Positions 16,357 to 24,537 of a stretch of 48,476 nt of DNA are shown piece by piece. How positions within the stretch are numbered: the stretch's first letter is position 1; each line of letters begins with the position of its first letter. Position numbers and translations under genes: made by a program. Origin of the DNA: Acidobacteriota bacterium (GTDB lineage: Bacteria; Acidobacteriota; UBA6911); assembly GCA_012729555.1 (NCBI GenBank), contig JAAYCX010000058.1, positions 1 to 48,476 on the forward strand, written 5' to 3'. The notes under the pieces are model-generated. The model did not search any database. It had not been told where the DNA came from and saw only the letters and a program-made list of their open reading frames with translations.

Positions 16357-17762
16357 CCCCGAAGAAATACGAGCTTCTGCTCGTGGACGACGAACTGGCC
16401 AACCTGCAGAAGCTCGAGCGGACCTTCATGGGCCGGTACGGGGTCCACCGGGCGCGGTCGGGCGAGGAGGCGCTGGAAATTCTCGGCCGGGTGCCCGTCG
16501 ACGCGATCATCACCGACCAGAAAATGCCCGGAATGACGGGCATTGAACTGCTGGAGCTGTCCCAGAAGAACCGGCCGGATATTGTCCGCATCGTGCTCAC
16601 GGGGTTCACGGAGGTCGACGACCTCATCGCCGCCATCAACACCGGCAAGGTCCACAGGTACATCACCAAGCCGTGGGAGCCCGACAGCCTGAGGCTGGCG
16701 GTCCGGGACGCGCTCGAGAAGATGGAACTCGTGAGGGAAAACGAGCGCCTCGCCTCCGAACTCCAGTCGGTCAACGAAAGGCTCCGGACCGAGAACATCC
16801 TCCTGCGCCGCGAAATGGAAACGCAGGCCTATCCCCGGGACATCATCCACGGCAGTCCCGAAATGGACCACATCCTCGGCCTGTTGCGCCGGGTGACCGG
16901 GACGGAGACAACGGTCCTCATCCAGGGGGAAACCGGCACGGGGAAGGAGCTGATCGCCCGTTTCATCCACGCCGAGAGTCACCGGAGGGACCGGATCTTC
17001 ATCCCGGTCAACTGCGGCGCCATTCCGAAGGACCTGGTGGAAAGCGAGTTTTTCGGGCATGCGAAGGGGGCTTTCACCGGGGCCACCCAGGACAGGAAGG
17101 GATACTTCGAGATGGCCGAGGGGGGGACCATTTTCCTCGACGAGATCGGCGAGGCGCCGCCGGAACTCCAGGTGAAGCTGCTGCGCGTCATCCAGGAGGA
17201 CGAGATCATGCCCGTGGGCACGCACCAGCCCCGCAAGGTGGATGTCCGCCTGATCGCATCGACCAACAGGGACCTGAAGGCCGAAGTCGAGTCCGGCCGT
17301 TTTCGCCAGGATCTTTTCTTCCGGATCAACGTCTTCTCCGTCACCATCCCCCCCCTGCGGGAGCGCACCGGGGACATCCTCCCGATCGCCGAATTTTTCC
17401 TGCGGCAGTTTTCGCTCAAGCTGAACCGTCCGGCCGGGCGCTTCACGGAGGAGACCCGGCAGCGGCTCCTGGCCTATTCCTGGCCCGGCAACGTGCGGGA
17501 ACTCCAGAACGAGGTGGAGCGGCTCGTCCTGCTGGCCGAGGGGCTGAAGCCGATCGGTCCGGACCTGTTGAGCGACCACATCCGCCGGCGCCAGACTCCT
17601 CCCGTGCCCGCGGGCGGAGATCTCAAATCGGCGGTCAGGGACCTGGAGGAAGCGATGATCCGCGAAACCATGGCGCGCCACGACCAGAACCGGTCGCGTA
17701 CGGCCCGCGCCCTGGGAATCAGCCGCCAGTCCCTGCTGGAGAAGCTCCGGCGGATGAAGTGA
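16353..17762 (+). CDS. NtrC-family sigma54-dependent response regulator
   Basis: A 469-residue regulator with three domains. The receiver (1-120) carries acidic D12/D13, phospho-acceptor D55, T83 and K106. The AAA+ sigma54-activation domain (about 165-390) has Walker A GETGTGKE (192), an intact GAFTGA sigma54-contact loop (239-244), Walker B with DE at 263-264, and PLRERTGDI. The Fis-type HTH is about 425-469 (NRSRTARALGISRQSLLEKL). It starts at a GTG overlapping the kinase stop, so translation is coupled. The intact GAFTGA predicts real activation of sigma54 polymerase, and a good sigma54 promoter with palindromic upstream sites lies just downstream before the ECF sigma gene. Confidence 0.96.
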   Translation: MTPKKYELLLVDDELANLQKLERTFMGRYGVHRARSGEEALEILGRVPVDAIITDQKMPGMTGIELLELSQKNRPDIVRIVLTGFTEVDDLIAAINTGKVHRYITKPWEPDSLRLAVRDALEKMELVRENERLASELQSVNERLRTENILLRREMETQAYPRDIIHGSPEMDHILGLLRRVTGTETTVLIQGETGTGKELIARFIHAESHRRDRIFIPVNCGAIPKDLVESEFFGHAKGAFTGATQDRKGYFEMAEGGTIFLDEIGEAPPELQVKLLRVIQEDEIMPVGTHQPRKVDVRLIASTNRDLKAEVESGRFRQDLFFRINVFSVTIPPLRERTGDILPIAEFFLRQFSLKLNRPAGRFTEETRQRLLAYSWPGNVRELQNEVERLVLLAEGLKPIGPDLLSDHIRRRQTPPVPAGGDLKSAVRDLEEAMIRETMARHDQNRSRTARALGISRQSLLEKLRRMK

Positions 17763-17785
17763 TCTGTCCATTTTCATTCCGATAA

Positions 17786-17804
17786 GTGTCCAATTATTAG
17801 ACAC
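17786..17804. promoter_or_regulatory. Distal palindrome upstream of the ECF gene (candidate enhancer site 1)
   Basis: GTGTC (17786-17790) and GACAC (17800-17804) form an inverted repeat with a 9-base AT-rich spacer (CAATTATTA). The left arm contains TGTCCA, and an extra TGTCCA stands at 17765-17770. Its centre lies about 175 bases upstream of the start point predicted from the sigma54 promoter, within the usual range of bacterial enhancer-binding proteins. Confidence 0.5.
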
Positions 17805-17850
17805 CCCATATCCTCTGTATTTAATGAACTTGGGGGTTGATAGCGGAAAG

Positions 17851-17869
17851 GTGTCCAGGATGTGGACAC
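17851..17869. promoter_or_regulatory. Proximal palindrome upstream of the ECF gene (candidate enhancer site 2)
   Basis: GTGTCCA (17851-17857) and TGGACAC (17863-17869) form a perfect 7-bp inverted repeat with a 5-base spacer. The centre is about 110 bases upstream of the predicted start point. The half-site matches the operator-like repeat in front of the kinase gene, which points to the NtrC-type regulator as the shared binding protein. Confidence 0.6.
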
Positions 17870-17944
17870 TTCGGCCCGGATCGGTGTTTGAGCACTTGTT
17901 ATATAAAGTATTGTAAATAAATGAATTGAGTTTCAGACGAAGTC

Positions 17945-17960
17945 TGGCCCTCCATTTGCA
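17945..17960 (+). promoter_or_regulatory. Sigma54 (-24/-12) promoter of the ECF sigma gene
   Basis: TGGCCCTCCATTTGCA matches the sigma54 consensus TGGCMC-N5-TTGCW in every defined position. The invariant GG (17946-17947) and GC (17958-17959) are exactly ten bases apart. The start point would be near 17971, leaving a 50-base leader to the ECF ATG at 18021. Together with the two upstream palindromes and the adjacent GAFTGA-containing activator this is a complete enhancer-dependent promoter. Confidence 0.75.
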
Positions 17961-18020
17961 CCAGAAGGGCGAGCCCGGCGATCCATCCCCGGGCACCCGA
18001 CGGAGAAATGGAGGAAGGTT

Positions 18021-18638
18021 ATGCCGGCAATCGATATCCAGAGAAACGAAGAAGCCAACATGGCCCTGCTTCGCCGCTGTAAATCCAACGACCCCGACGC
18101 CTGCAGCGAGCTCTTCTCGCGTTACAACCGGAGGATCTTCAACACGGCCTACCGGATCCTGGGCGAAGAGGCTTCGGCCGAAGACGCCCTGCAGGAGACC
18201 CTGATCAATGTTTTTCGGGGGATTTCCAGTTTCCGCGGGGACTCCAAAATCTCGACCTGGATCAGCCGCATCACGATCAACGTCTGCCTGGGAATGCTGC
18301 GCAAGGGGAAAAACCACCGGGAGGTGGACCTCGACGAGGACCTGGCGCGCCGCCTCCCGGCGCAGCCCACGGCCTTCACCGATCCGCTGGCCTCGACTTC
18401 GCTCGCGGAGCTGCGCTCGGCGGTCCGGGAGACGTTCCGGCGCATGTCGGGGAAACAGGGGGATGTCGTACGCATGCACGACATGGAGGGGAGCACCATC
18501 CAGGAGATCGCCGAAATCCTCGACTGTCCCGCCGGCACCGTCAAGTCGCGCCTTTTTTACGGCCGGCAGGAATTCAAGGACATTTTCCGCTCCCTGACGA
18601 GCGGGGGCGGACGGACTCCCGCGCCCAGCCTGAATTAG
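18021..18638 (+). CDS. ECF-family RNA polymerase sigma factor (sigma70 family)
   Basis: A 205-residue protein with the two ECF regions. Sigma2 spans about 28-95 (LFSRYNRRIFNTAYRILG, then DALQETLINVFRGISSFRG and STWISRITINVC). Sigma4 spans about 130-190 (STIQEIAEILDCPAGTVKSRLFYGRQEF). There is no sigma1.1 or sigma3, as expected for ECF. The ATG is preceded by GGAGGAAG. No anti-sigma gene lies next to it: the upstream genes are a two-component pair and the downstream gene is not membrane-bound. This fits control by transcription (the sigma54 promoter) rather than by sequestration. Confidence 0.93.
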   Translation: MPAIDIQRNEEANMALLRRCKSNDPDACSELFSRYNRRIFNTAYRILGEEASAEDALQETLINVFRGISSFRGDSKISTWISRITINVCLGMLRKGKNHREVDLDEDLARRLPAQPTAFTDPLASTSLAELRSAVRETFRRMSGKQGDVVRMHDMEGSTIQEIAEILDCPAGTVKSRLFYGRQEFKDIFRSLTSGGGRTPAPSLN

Positions 18639-18672
18639 CTGCCGCGCGATCCCCGCGGTCCGCGATCGGCAT

Positions 18673-18702
18673 TTGTGAATCGTTTTATCTTCATGATAAA
18701 AT
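18673..18702 (+). promoter_or_regulatory. Extended -10 sigma70-type promoter before the unknown gene and mnmA-lpxB
   Basis: TTGTGA (18673-18678), an 18-base spacer, and TAAAAT (18697-18702) preceded by TGA give an extended -10 (TGnTAAAAT). The start would be close to 18709, about 24 bases before the ATG at 18733, which argues against the in-frame TTG at 18709 as start codon. Confidence 0.5.
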
Positions 18703-18732
18703 TGGTTTTTGCATGGAGCTGATCGGGGGCGT

Positions 18733-19593
18733 ATGACCGGCGGGAAATGGGGCGATGACGAACCGGGGCGGCGGCCGGAATCCCGCGGCGATATCGACTG
18801 CCTGTACCTCTCCTCCGGGGCCGGGGACTACGTCCCCCGCTACTTCGCGCAGGTTCGGATCGACTTCAGCGATGTACGGACCGGTTTCCGGGCCAGCATC
18901 GATCTGGCCAAAGCCGTGGATCTTTCCACCGGTGCCGCCGAACTGCCCTGGGTCGACGATATGGCCGTCGATGTCGACCCTTCCAGGATCGGCACCTCCC
19001 TTCCCGAGGGGGCCCTTCCGCGCCCGCTTCCGGCGTTCGTGGACGCCCCGTTTCTGGCTCTCATGGAGACACAGTGTGTCCGGTACCTCCTCAGGGCCTT
19101 CGCGGTGCGCATCTACCGGAATTCCGAGTTGGGCGTCTGGTCCGCCTCCGGCGAAGCCCTCCCGGAGTTCGTCGACCGCTGCCTCGAGCTTGCCGAGGGG
19201 CCGATGCGGGGGGAACTGGACCGGTTGCGCGACCGCTACAACCGGAGGCTCGAGCAGCTGAGGGAAAAATGCGCGCTCCCGTCCGGGTCGGAGGACCTCG
19301 AGGAGGCACGGCTGCAGTCGCGCAGCCGGGACCTCTTCTCCCGGTTTTCGGAACGGATCGCCCGGCTCTTCCTGCGGGGGGACCTCCCCCCCCTTCCGGC
19401 GGCCGCGTCCGACGGTTCGGAGCAGGAGGAGCGGCTGCGGGGGCTGGAGCGGGACGCGCGCCGCGAGATCGCCGCGCTGCGGGCGCAATACGAGGAAAAG
19501 GCCCGTGCCCTGGACGAATACCGGCTCCATCCGAATCTGAAGGACATCCATTTTGTCCGGAGCGGCGTTTTGTGGATGCCCCGGGGGGCATGA
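18733..19593 (+). CDS. Uncharacterised protein resembling the C-terminal module of HerA-like ATP-binding proteins
   Basis: A 286-residue soluble protein. The first half (GDYVPRYFAQVRIDFSDV...) and the coiled-coil second half (about 155-265, long runs of charged residues such as LDRLRDRYNRRLEQLREK) end in HFVRSGVLWMP. From memory this resembles the region that follows the DUF87/HerA-type ATPase core in some large bacterial ATP-binding proteins. No Walker motif is present here, so if related it is a free-standing C-terminal part. This likeness is unverified. It is followed three bases later by mnmA and probably shares its promoter. Confidence 0.55.
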   Translation: MTGGKWGDDEPGRRPESRGDIDCLYLSSGAGDYVPRYFAQVRIDFSDVRTGFRASIDLAKAVDLSTGAAELPWVDDMAVDVDPSRIGTSLPEGALPRPLPAFVDAPFLALMETQCVRYLLRAFAVRIYRNSELGVWSASGEALPEFVDRCLELAEGPMRGELDRLRDRYNRRLEQLREKCALPSGSEDLEEARLQSRSRDLFSRFSERIARLFLRGDLPPLPAAASDGSEQEERLRGLERDARREIAALRAQYEEKARALDEYRLHPNLKDIHFVRSGVLWMPRGA

Positions 19594-19596
19594 CCC

Positions 19597-20721
19597 ATGG
19601 AAAGGGTGGCCATTGCCATGAGCGGCGGTGTGGACAGTTCCGTCGCCGCCGTCATCCTGAAGAACTCCGGCTATGACCTGGTCGGTTTTTCCCTGAAGTT
19701 CCGGGATCAGGAGACGGGACTCCCCGGGGACCTGCGGGACGCCCGCGCGGTGGCCGCCCGGCTCGGGATACCGTTTCACGTGGCCGACCTGAGGGAGGAG
19801 TTCGAGCGGGAGATCGTGCGCCCCTTCGTCGAGGCTTACCGCAGCGGCCTGACCCCCTCCCCCTGCGTCCGATGCAATTCCCTGATGAAATTCGACCGGC
19901 TGCTCCTGCTTGCGGGGAAGGTGGGGGCGGGGCGCATCGCCACCGGGCATTACGCGCGGCTCGGGCGCGACAGTTCGAGCGGGAGGTTCGTGCTCTCCGA
20001 GGCCCGGGACCGGAACAAGGACCAGTCCTATTTTCTATTCGAACTCACCCAGGACCAGCTCGCCCGGGCCCTGTTCCCGCTCGGCGACCTGGACAAGCAG
20101 GAGGTGCGCCGGATCGCGCGCGCCCAGGAGATCCCGGTCGCCGAAAAACCGGAGAGCCAGGAGATCTGCTTCGTCCCCGACGGGGACTACGCCTCCTTCG
20201 TGGAGGCTCACGGCGCTCCGGGCGGCGCGGGGGGAGGACCGGGGACGCCCGGAGACGGCCCCGTCGTGGACGTCGATGGCCGCGTCCTGGGGCGGCACAG
20301 GGGGCTCCACCGCTACACGGTCGGCCAGCGGCGGGGATTGGGCATCGCCCACCGGGAGCCGCTCTACGTCCTCGAGCTGCGGACCGGCGACAATACCGTG
20401 GTCGTGGGGGAACGGGCGCTGCTCGGTTCGCGCCGTTGCCGCGTGGTCCGGCCCAACTGGATCGCCATCCCCTCGCTCGATGGGCCCCTCGCCGTCAGGG
20501 CCAGGATACGGTCGAGGCACGAGGCCGCGCCGGCCGTCATCTCGCCGCTCGAAGACGGCGGCGTGGAGGTGGTTTTCGATTCGCCGCAGCCGGCGGTCAC
20601 CCCGGGCCAGGCGTGCGTGTTTTACCGGGACGGGGCCGTCGTCGGGGGGGGGTGGATCCGAAAGAGCGCGACCGGTGCCCGCCCGCCGGAGTCGTCAGGC
20701 GCGTCGGCGGAGGGGAGATGA
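19597..20721 (+). CDS. mnmA: tRNA-specific 2-thiouridylase MnmA
   Basis: A 374-residue enzyme that forms 2-thiouridine at U34 of tRNA-Lys/Glu/Gln, using sulfur relayed from cysteine desulfurase. The PP-loop SGGVDSS is at 9-15. The two catalytic cysteines are C93 (in PCVRCNSLMKF) and C191 (in ESQEICFVPDGD). ATGHYAR and DQSYFLF are family motifs. Length is normal. It starts three bases after the preceding gene, and its stop overlaps the lpxB start (ATGA at 20718-20721), so these genes are coupled. Confidence 0.96.
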   Translation: MERVAIAMSGGVDSSVAAVILKNSGYDLVGFSLKFRDQETGLPGDLRDARAVAARLGIPFHVADLREEFEREIVRPFVEAYRSGLTPSPCVRCNSLMKFDRLLLLAGKVGAGRIATGHYARLGRDSSSGRFVLSEARDRNKDQSYFLFELTQDQLARALFPLGDLDKQEVRRIARAQEIPVAEKPESQEICFVPDGDYASFVEAHGAPGGAGGGPGTPGDGPVVDVDGRVLGRHRGLHRYTVGQRRGLGIAHREPLYVLELRTGDNTVVVGERALLGSRRCRVVRPNWIAIPSLDGPLAVRARIRSRHEAAPAVISPLEDGGVEVVFDSPQPAVTPGQACVFYRDGAVVGGGWIRKSATGARPPESSGASAEGR

Positions 20722-21875
20722 AGGGGGCGGGGGGGAAATCCGCAAGGGTGCTCGTCGTGGCGGGCGAAGCCTCGGCCGACCGGTACGGGGCGGAACTGGT
20801 GCGGCGCCTCGGCGCGCTTCCCGGGAACGGAAACCTCCGGTTTTACGGGGCCGGCGGGGACGCCATGCAGGCGGCCGGTGTGGAGTTGCTGTGCCACGTG
20901 CGCGAGCTGGGGCACATCGGCCCCAGGGAAGCGCTCACGGGGTTGCGCACCTACTTCAGAACCTTTAAACTGCTCCTCAGGGCGTCGGCCGCGGAGCCGC
21001 CCCGGGTCGCGGTGCTCCTGGATTTTCCGGAATTCAACCTGAGGCTCGCGAAAAGGATGAAGCGGCTGGGGATTCCGGTTGTTTACTACATCAGCCCCCA
21101 GATCTGGGCGTGGCGCGGAGGCCGTATCCGGACCATCCGGGAGTGCGTGGACAGGATGCTGGTGATCCTCCCCTTCGAGGAGGCCTACTACCGCGCGCGC
21201 GGCGTCGAGGCGGAGTTCGTGGGCCACCCGCTGCTCGAGGTATCCCCGGGGCCGGACCGCTTCCCGGCCCTGCCGCCCGAACCGGAGCGCCGGACCGTGG
21301 CCCTTTTGCCCGGGAGCCGGCGTCGGGAGGTCGACCATATCCTGCCCACCCTCCTGCTGGCCGGATGCGAACTGATGAAGAGGGTGCCGGTCCGGTTCCT
21401 GGTTTCCGCGGCGCCCACCGTCGATGCCGGGCAGATCGAAAGGATCGTGGAAAAAACCCTCGGGGGGAGGGAAGGCCGGAGCCACTTTCACATTCTCACG
21501 CGCAGTTCGCGCGACATTATCGCAGGGGCCGATTTCGCCTTCGTCAAGAGCGGGACGAGCACCCTGGAAGCCGCGCTGGCCGGGGTCCCTTTCCTGACCA
21601 TGTACAAGATATCCCGGCTGAGCTGGCTGGCGGGATCGCTCCTGATCCGCGGCGGCACGAAGGGGCTGGTCAACCTGATCGCCGGGGAACGGATCGTCCC
21701 GGAGCTGTTCCAGGACCAGGCCAGCCCGGAGGCGCTCGCGCGGGTGGCGCTGCGATACCTGGAAAGCCCCGCGGAGAGCGCCGCGATGCGCGACCGGCTC
21801 CGCGGGGTGAGGCAGATGCTGGGCGCGCACCGGGCTTCGGAAAGAGCGGCCGCGGCCGTAAACGGCTTTCTATAA
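20718..21875 (+). CDS. lpxB: Lipid-A-disaccharide synthase
   Basis: A 385-residue GT19 glycosyltransferase that joins UDP-2,3-diacylglucosamine to lipid X, forming the lipid A disaccharide at the inner membrane. Visible motifs are VLVVAGEASADRYGAELVRRL, FYGAGGDAMQAAGVELL, VYYISPQIWAWR, LLPGSRRREV and the SGTSTLEAALAGVPF donor-binding segment. Start at the ATG overlapping the mnmA stop. It is the first of several LPS genes in this series (lpxD and the heptose kinase follow), although lpxA, lpxC and lpxK are not in the window. Confidence 0.95.
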   Translation: MKGAGGKSARVLVVAGEASADRYGAELVRRLGALPGNGNLRFYGAGGDAMQAAGVELLCHVRELGHIGPREALTGLRTYFRTFKLLLRASAAEPPRVAVLLDFPEFNLRLAKRMKRLGIPVVYYISPQIWAWRGGRIRTIRECVDRMLVILPFEEAYYRARGVEAEFVGHPLLEVSPGPDRFPALPPEPERRTVALLPGSRRREVDHILPTLLLAGCELMKRVPVRFLVSAAPTVDAGQIERIVEKTLGGREGRSHFHILTRSSRDIIAGADFAFVKSGTSTLEAALAGVPFLTMYKISRLSWLAGSLLIRGGTKGLVNLIAGERIVPELFQDQASPEALARVALRYLESPAESAAMRDRLRGVRQMLGAHRASERAAAAVNGFL

Positions 21876-21884
21876 GGATGGGCT

Positions 21885-23906
21885 ATGCATCGAACACACT
21901 CATGGGCCGCCGGGATCGTCCTGGGCCTCGTCCTGACGGCGCCGTCCTTGTCGGCGCAGGCGCCCGCGGCGCCCGGGAAAGCCCCGGGCATCGATGTGAA
22001 GAACTGCGACATCGAGGTGACGCTCCTTCCGGATGTGCATGAACTGGAAGCCGTCGCCGCGATTACGTTCCAGGCGCTCCAGCAGGCGGACTACGCGGTC
22101 TTCGAACTCAGCGACAACCTGTTCGTGTCGAAGGTGCTCGGCCAGGACGGGGTCGAACTGGAATTCGACCGGAACCGGGCCGGCCCGGAAACCCTGACGG
22201 TGCATTTCCCCCGGGGGCTCGAGGCGGGGAGTACGGGCACGATCCGGATCGAATACGACGGGGGCTTCGACAGCGACCGCTACAGCCGGATATTCTCCCG
22301 GGACCTCGGGTCGGCCTACATCGGGATGGAAGGGACCGCCCTGATGTACGCGGCGAAATGGTTCCCCCTGAACCGGTTTCTGGCCGACCGGGCCACGGGG
22401 ACGCTGTCGGTGACCGTCCCCCTGGGGATGACGGTCATCGGTCCCGGCGAGCGGCTCCCCGTCGTCACCCGGGGAGCCGCCGAAACCTTTGCCTGGAAAT
22501 CGGAAGCCCCGATCCTGCCCGGGTCCTTCATCGCGGGTCAGTACTTCCTCCGGACGGTACAGGCGGGGGAATTCGAGATCGAGTGTTTCGCGCGGGAAAA
22601 CAATCTCGAAGCCATGGAGCGGATGGCGGAAGAGGCGGGGAAGATTCTCTCCTGGTACGCGGCGGCGTTCGGCCCCGCGGGGGCGGGAAGGCACCTGCGC
22701 CTGGTGGAGGTGGACGAGGCGCAGGGGGGGCAGCATGGAATGTACGGGACCCTTTTCGTCAGCCGGCGCGAACTGTCCCAATCCCCCCCCGAGCCGCGGG
22801 AACTCGCCCGCCGCATCGCCGGCCAGTGGTGGCAGGAAACGGTCGGGGTCCGGGGCGTCGAGGATTTGTGGCTTGCCGACGGGATGGCGTATTACTCCGC
22901 GGCCCGGTACCTGGGGAGCGTGGGCGGGGACGCCGTTTTCAAGGATGAGATCGACCGGCTGGCCGTGCTGGCGCTCAAGTTCGAGAAGCAGGCGGCCGTC
23001 CGCTCGGGGTTCGAACTGGGGTACCGGTCCGACCGGTACGAATCCGTGGTGGCCGGCAAAGGGGCCTGGATCCTCCACATGCTTCGGGGGATCACGGGGG
23101 AAGAGAAGTTCGACCGCCTGGTGCGGGAATATGCCCGCGCCGGGACCGCCGCCGGCGGGGGGGGGCGGGAGATGTTCCGGAAAATCGCCGAGGAGATCCA
23201 CGGCGGGGAGCTCGGATGGTTCTTCTCCCAGTGGATCGATGCCGTCGGCATCCCCACGCTCGAGGCCGACTACGTCCTGCTCAAGACGGTCGACGGCTTC
23301 CGGATTACGGGATCGCTTCGGCAGGAGCGCGACCTCTTCCGGATGCCCGTGGAGGTCGCCGTCATCACCAGGGACCGGGAGACCGTGCAGACCGTGGACC
23401 TGTCCGGGACCTCGACCCCCTTCGACATCGACGTCTTCACCCGGCCCGACCGGCTGGTGGTGGATCCCCGCAACAAACTGCTGAGGGATTCCGCCGAATT
23501 GAAGACGGCGGTCCAGATATCGCTCGGCGACGATCTGAAACGGGCACAGAATTTCGTCGAATCGATCCGGGCTTATGAAGCCGCGCTCAAACTGTCCCCC
23601 CGGAGGTCGCTGGCCCACTTCCGGCTCGCCGAAGTCTTTTACGAACAGTTCAGCCTGCAGTCGGCGGCCAATTCCTTCCGGGATGCGCTGAACGGGGACC
23701 TGGACCCGAAGTGGATCGAGGTGTGGTGCTACATCCATCTGGGAAAGATCTACGATATCCTGGGGCAGCGGCAGAGGGCGATGGCCGAGTACACCAAGGC
23801 CCTGAACACCAACGACGACACCGACGGCGCGCAGATGGAAGCGGCCCGGTGGCTGACCACCCCCTTCACCCGCGAGCGCACCGTCATGGATGCGCCCGAG
23901 CCATAG
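21885..23906 (+). CDS. Secreted M1-peptidase-like protein lacking the zinc site, with C-terminal TPR repeats
   Basis: A 673-residue protein. Signal peptide 1-24 (VLGLVLTAPSLSAQA). Residues about 35-230 resemble the beta-sandwich N-domain of M1 aminopeptidases. About 240-460 resemble the gluzincin domain (EDLWLADGMAYYSAARYL, then YRSDRYESVVAGKGAWILHML). The catalytic HEXXH is replaced by RRIAG at about 309-313, just before QWW, the family NEG reads ADG, and the GAMEN-like loop reads QHGMYG. Residues about 545-660 look like TPR repeats. It is therefore most likely a pseudopeptidase acting as a periplasmic or surface scaffold. It sits in the lpxB-lpxD series. The function is unknown. Confidence 0.75.
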   Translation: MHRTHSWAAGIVLGLVLTAPSLSAQAPAAPGKAPGIDVKNCDIEVTLLPDVHELEAVAAITFQALQQADYAVFELSDNLFVSKVLGQDGVELEFDRNRAGPETLTVHFPRGLEAGSTGTIRIEYDGGFDSDRYSRIFSRDLGSAYIGMEGTALMYAAKWFPLNRFLADRATGTLSVTVPLGMTVIGPGERLPVVTRGAAETFAWKSEAPILPGSFIAGQYFLRTVQAGEFEIECFARENNLEAMERMAEEAGKILSWYAAAFGPAGAGRHLRLVEVDEAQGGQHGMYGTLFVSRRELSQSPPEPRELARRIAGQWWQETVGVRGVEDLWLADGMAYYSAARYLGSVGGDAVFKDEIDRLAVLALKFEKQAAVRSGFELGYRSDRYESVVAGKGAWILHMLRGITGEEKFDRLVREYARAGTAAGGGGREMFRKIAEEIHGGELGWFFSQWIDAVGIPTLEADYVLLKTVDGFRITGSLRQERDLFRMPVEVAVITRDRETVQTVDLSGTSTPFDIDVFTRPDRLVVDPRNKLLRDSAELKTAVQISLGDDLKRAQNFVESIRAYEAALKLSPRRSLAHFRLAEVFYEQFSLQSAANSFRDALNGDLDPKWIEVWCYIHLGKIYDILGQRQRAMAEYTKALNTNDDTDGAQMEAARWLTTPFTRERTVMDAPEP

Positions 23907-23919
23907 CGGGGGCACGGGC

Positions 23920-24480
23920 ATGAAGGAAACCCGCTGCTGGAAGAAAACGGCCCAGAGGTTCCGGGTCCCCGTCGGCACGGTCCTGGGGGTGGTGTTCCTC
24001 GTCTTCATGCACCCCTCGGTCCGGTCGCTCTGGATCGGCGGCGCGATCGCGGTCGCCGGGGGGCTCTGGCGGCTGTGGGCCGCGGGGTATATCGAAAAGG
24101 GTCGGGTCCTGGCCCAGGGGGGGCCTTACGCCCTCTCCCGCAACCCCCTCTACCTGGGCTCCTTCGTCATGGCCCTGGGCGTCATCCTCGCCGGCCAGGG
24201 ATACTGGCTGCTCCCCCTCTTTCTCGCCTTCTTCCTGGTTTTCTACCTCCCCGTCATGCGGGCCGAGGAAGGGGACCTGTACCGTGCGCACGGGGAACGG
24301 TTCCTCGGGTACGCCCGCAGGGTGCCCCTGTTCTTCCCCCGCTGGTCGGGGTCGCGTGGGGACGGCTCCGCCTTCCTCTGGTCCCGCGTGGTCCAGAACC
24401 GCGAGCACCGTAACAGCGCCAGCCTGCTCCTCGTGCTGGCGATCCTCGTCGGGAGGCTGTTGCTCGAGCGGTACCTGTAG
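23920..24480 (+). CDS. Isoprenylcysteine/phospholipid methyltransferase-family membrane protein
   Basis: A 186-residue protein with three or four hydrophobic segments (about 19-30, 38-56, 84-115 and a C-terminal one). It carries the hallmark of the ICMT/PEMT family: GGPYALSRNPLYLG near residue 70, then EEGDLYRAHGERFLGYARRVPLFFP near residue 115, which form the SAM-binding and catalytic part. Family members methylate prenylcysteine, phosphatidylethanolamine or other membrane-embedded acceptors. The acceptor here is unknown. The ATG at 23920 has GGGGG eight bases upstream; an earlier ATG (23890) lies inside the preceding gene. It is immediately followed by a Tes-like radical SAM gene, so a lipid acceptor is an attractive inference. 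Confidence 0.8.
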   Translation: MKETRCWKKTAQRFRVPVGTVLGVVFLVFMHPSVRSLWIGGAIAVAGGLWRLWAAGYIEKGRVLAQGGPYALSRNPLYLGSFVMALGVILAGQGYWLLPLFLAFFLVFYLPVMRAEEGDLYRAHGERFLGYARRVPLFFPRWSGSRGDGSAFLWSRVVQNREHRNSASLLLVLAILVGRLLLERYL

Positions 24481-24483
24481 GGC

Positions 24484-24506
24484 GTGTCCGATAATTGGAT
24501 GGACGC
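24484..24506. promoter_or_regulatory. GTGTCC...GGAC element resembling the response-regulator sites
   Basis: GTGTCCGATAATT matches 11 of 13 positions of the left half of the palindrome at 17786 (GTGTCCAATTATT), and a GGAC lies eleven bases further on. It sits 50 bases before the radical SAM start. No sigma54 promoter with correct spacing was found nearby. It may be a regulator half-site or chance. Confidence 0.25.
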
Positions 24507-24537
24507 TGCCGGAAAATGCTGGTAGTTTTACGGCTGT

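Noticed and set aside
24484..24537. A sigma54 promoter for the Tes-like gene
   Set aside because: All GG...GC pairs in the 57-base gap have spacing other than ten bases, so no -24/-12 element is supported.
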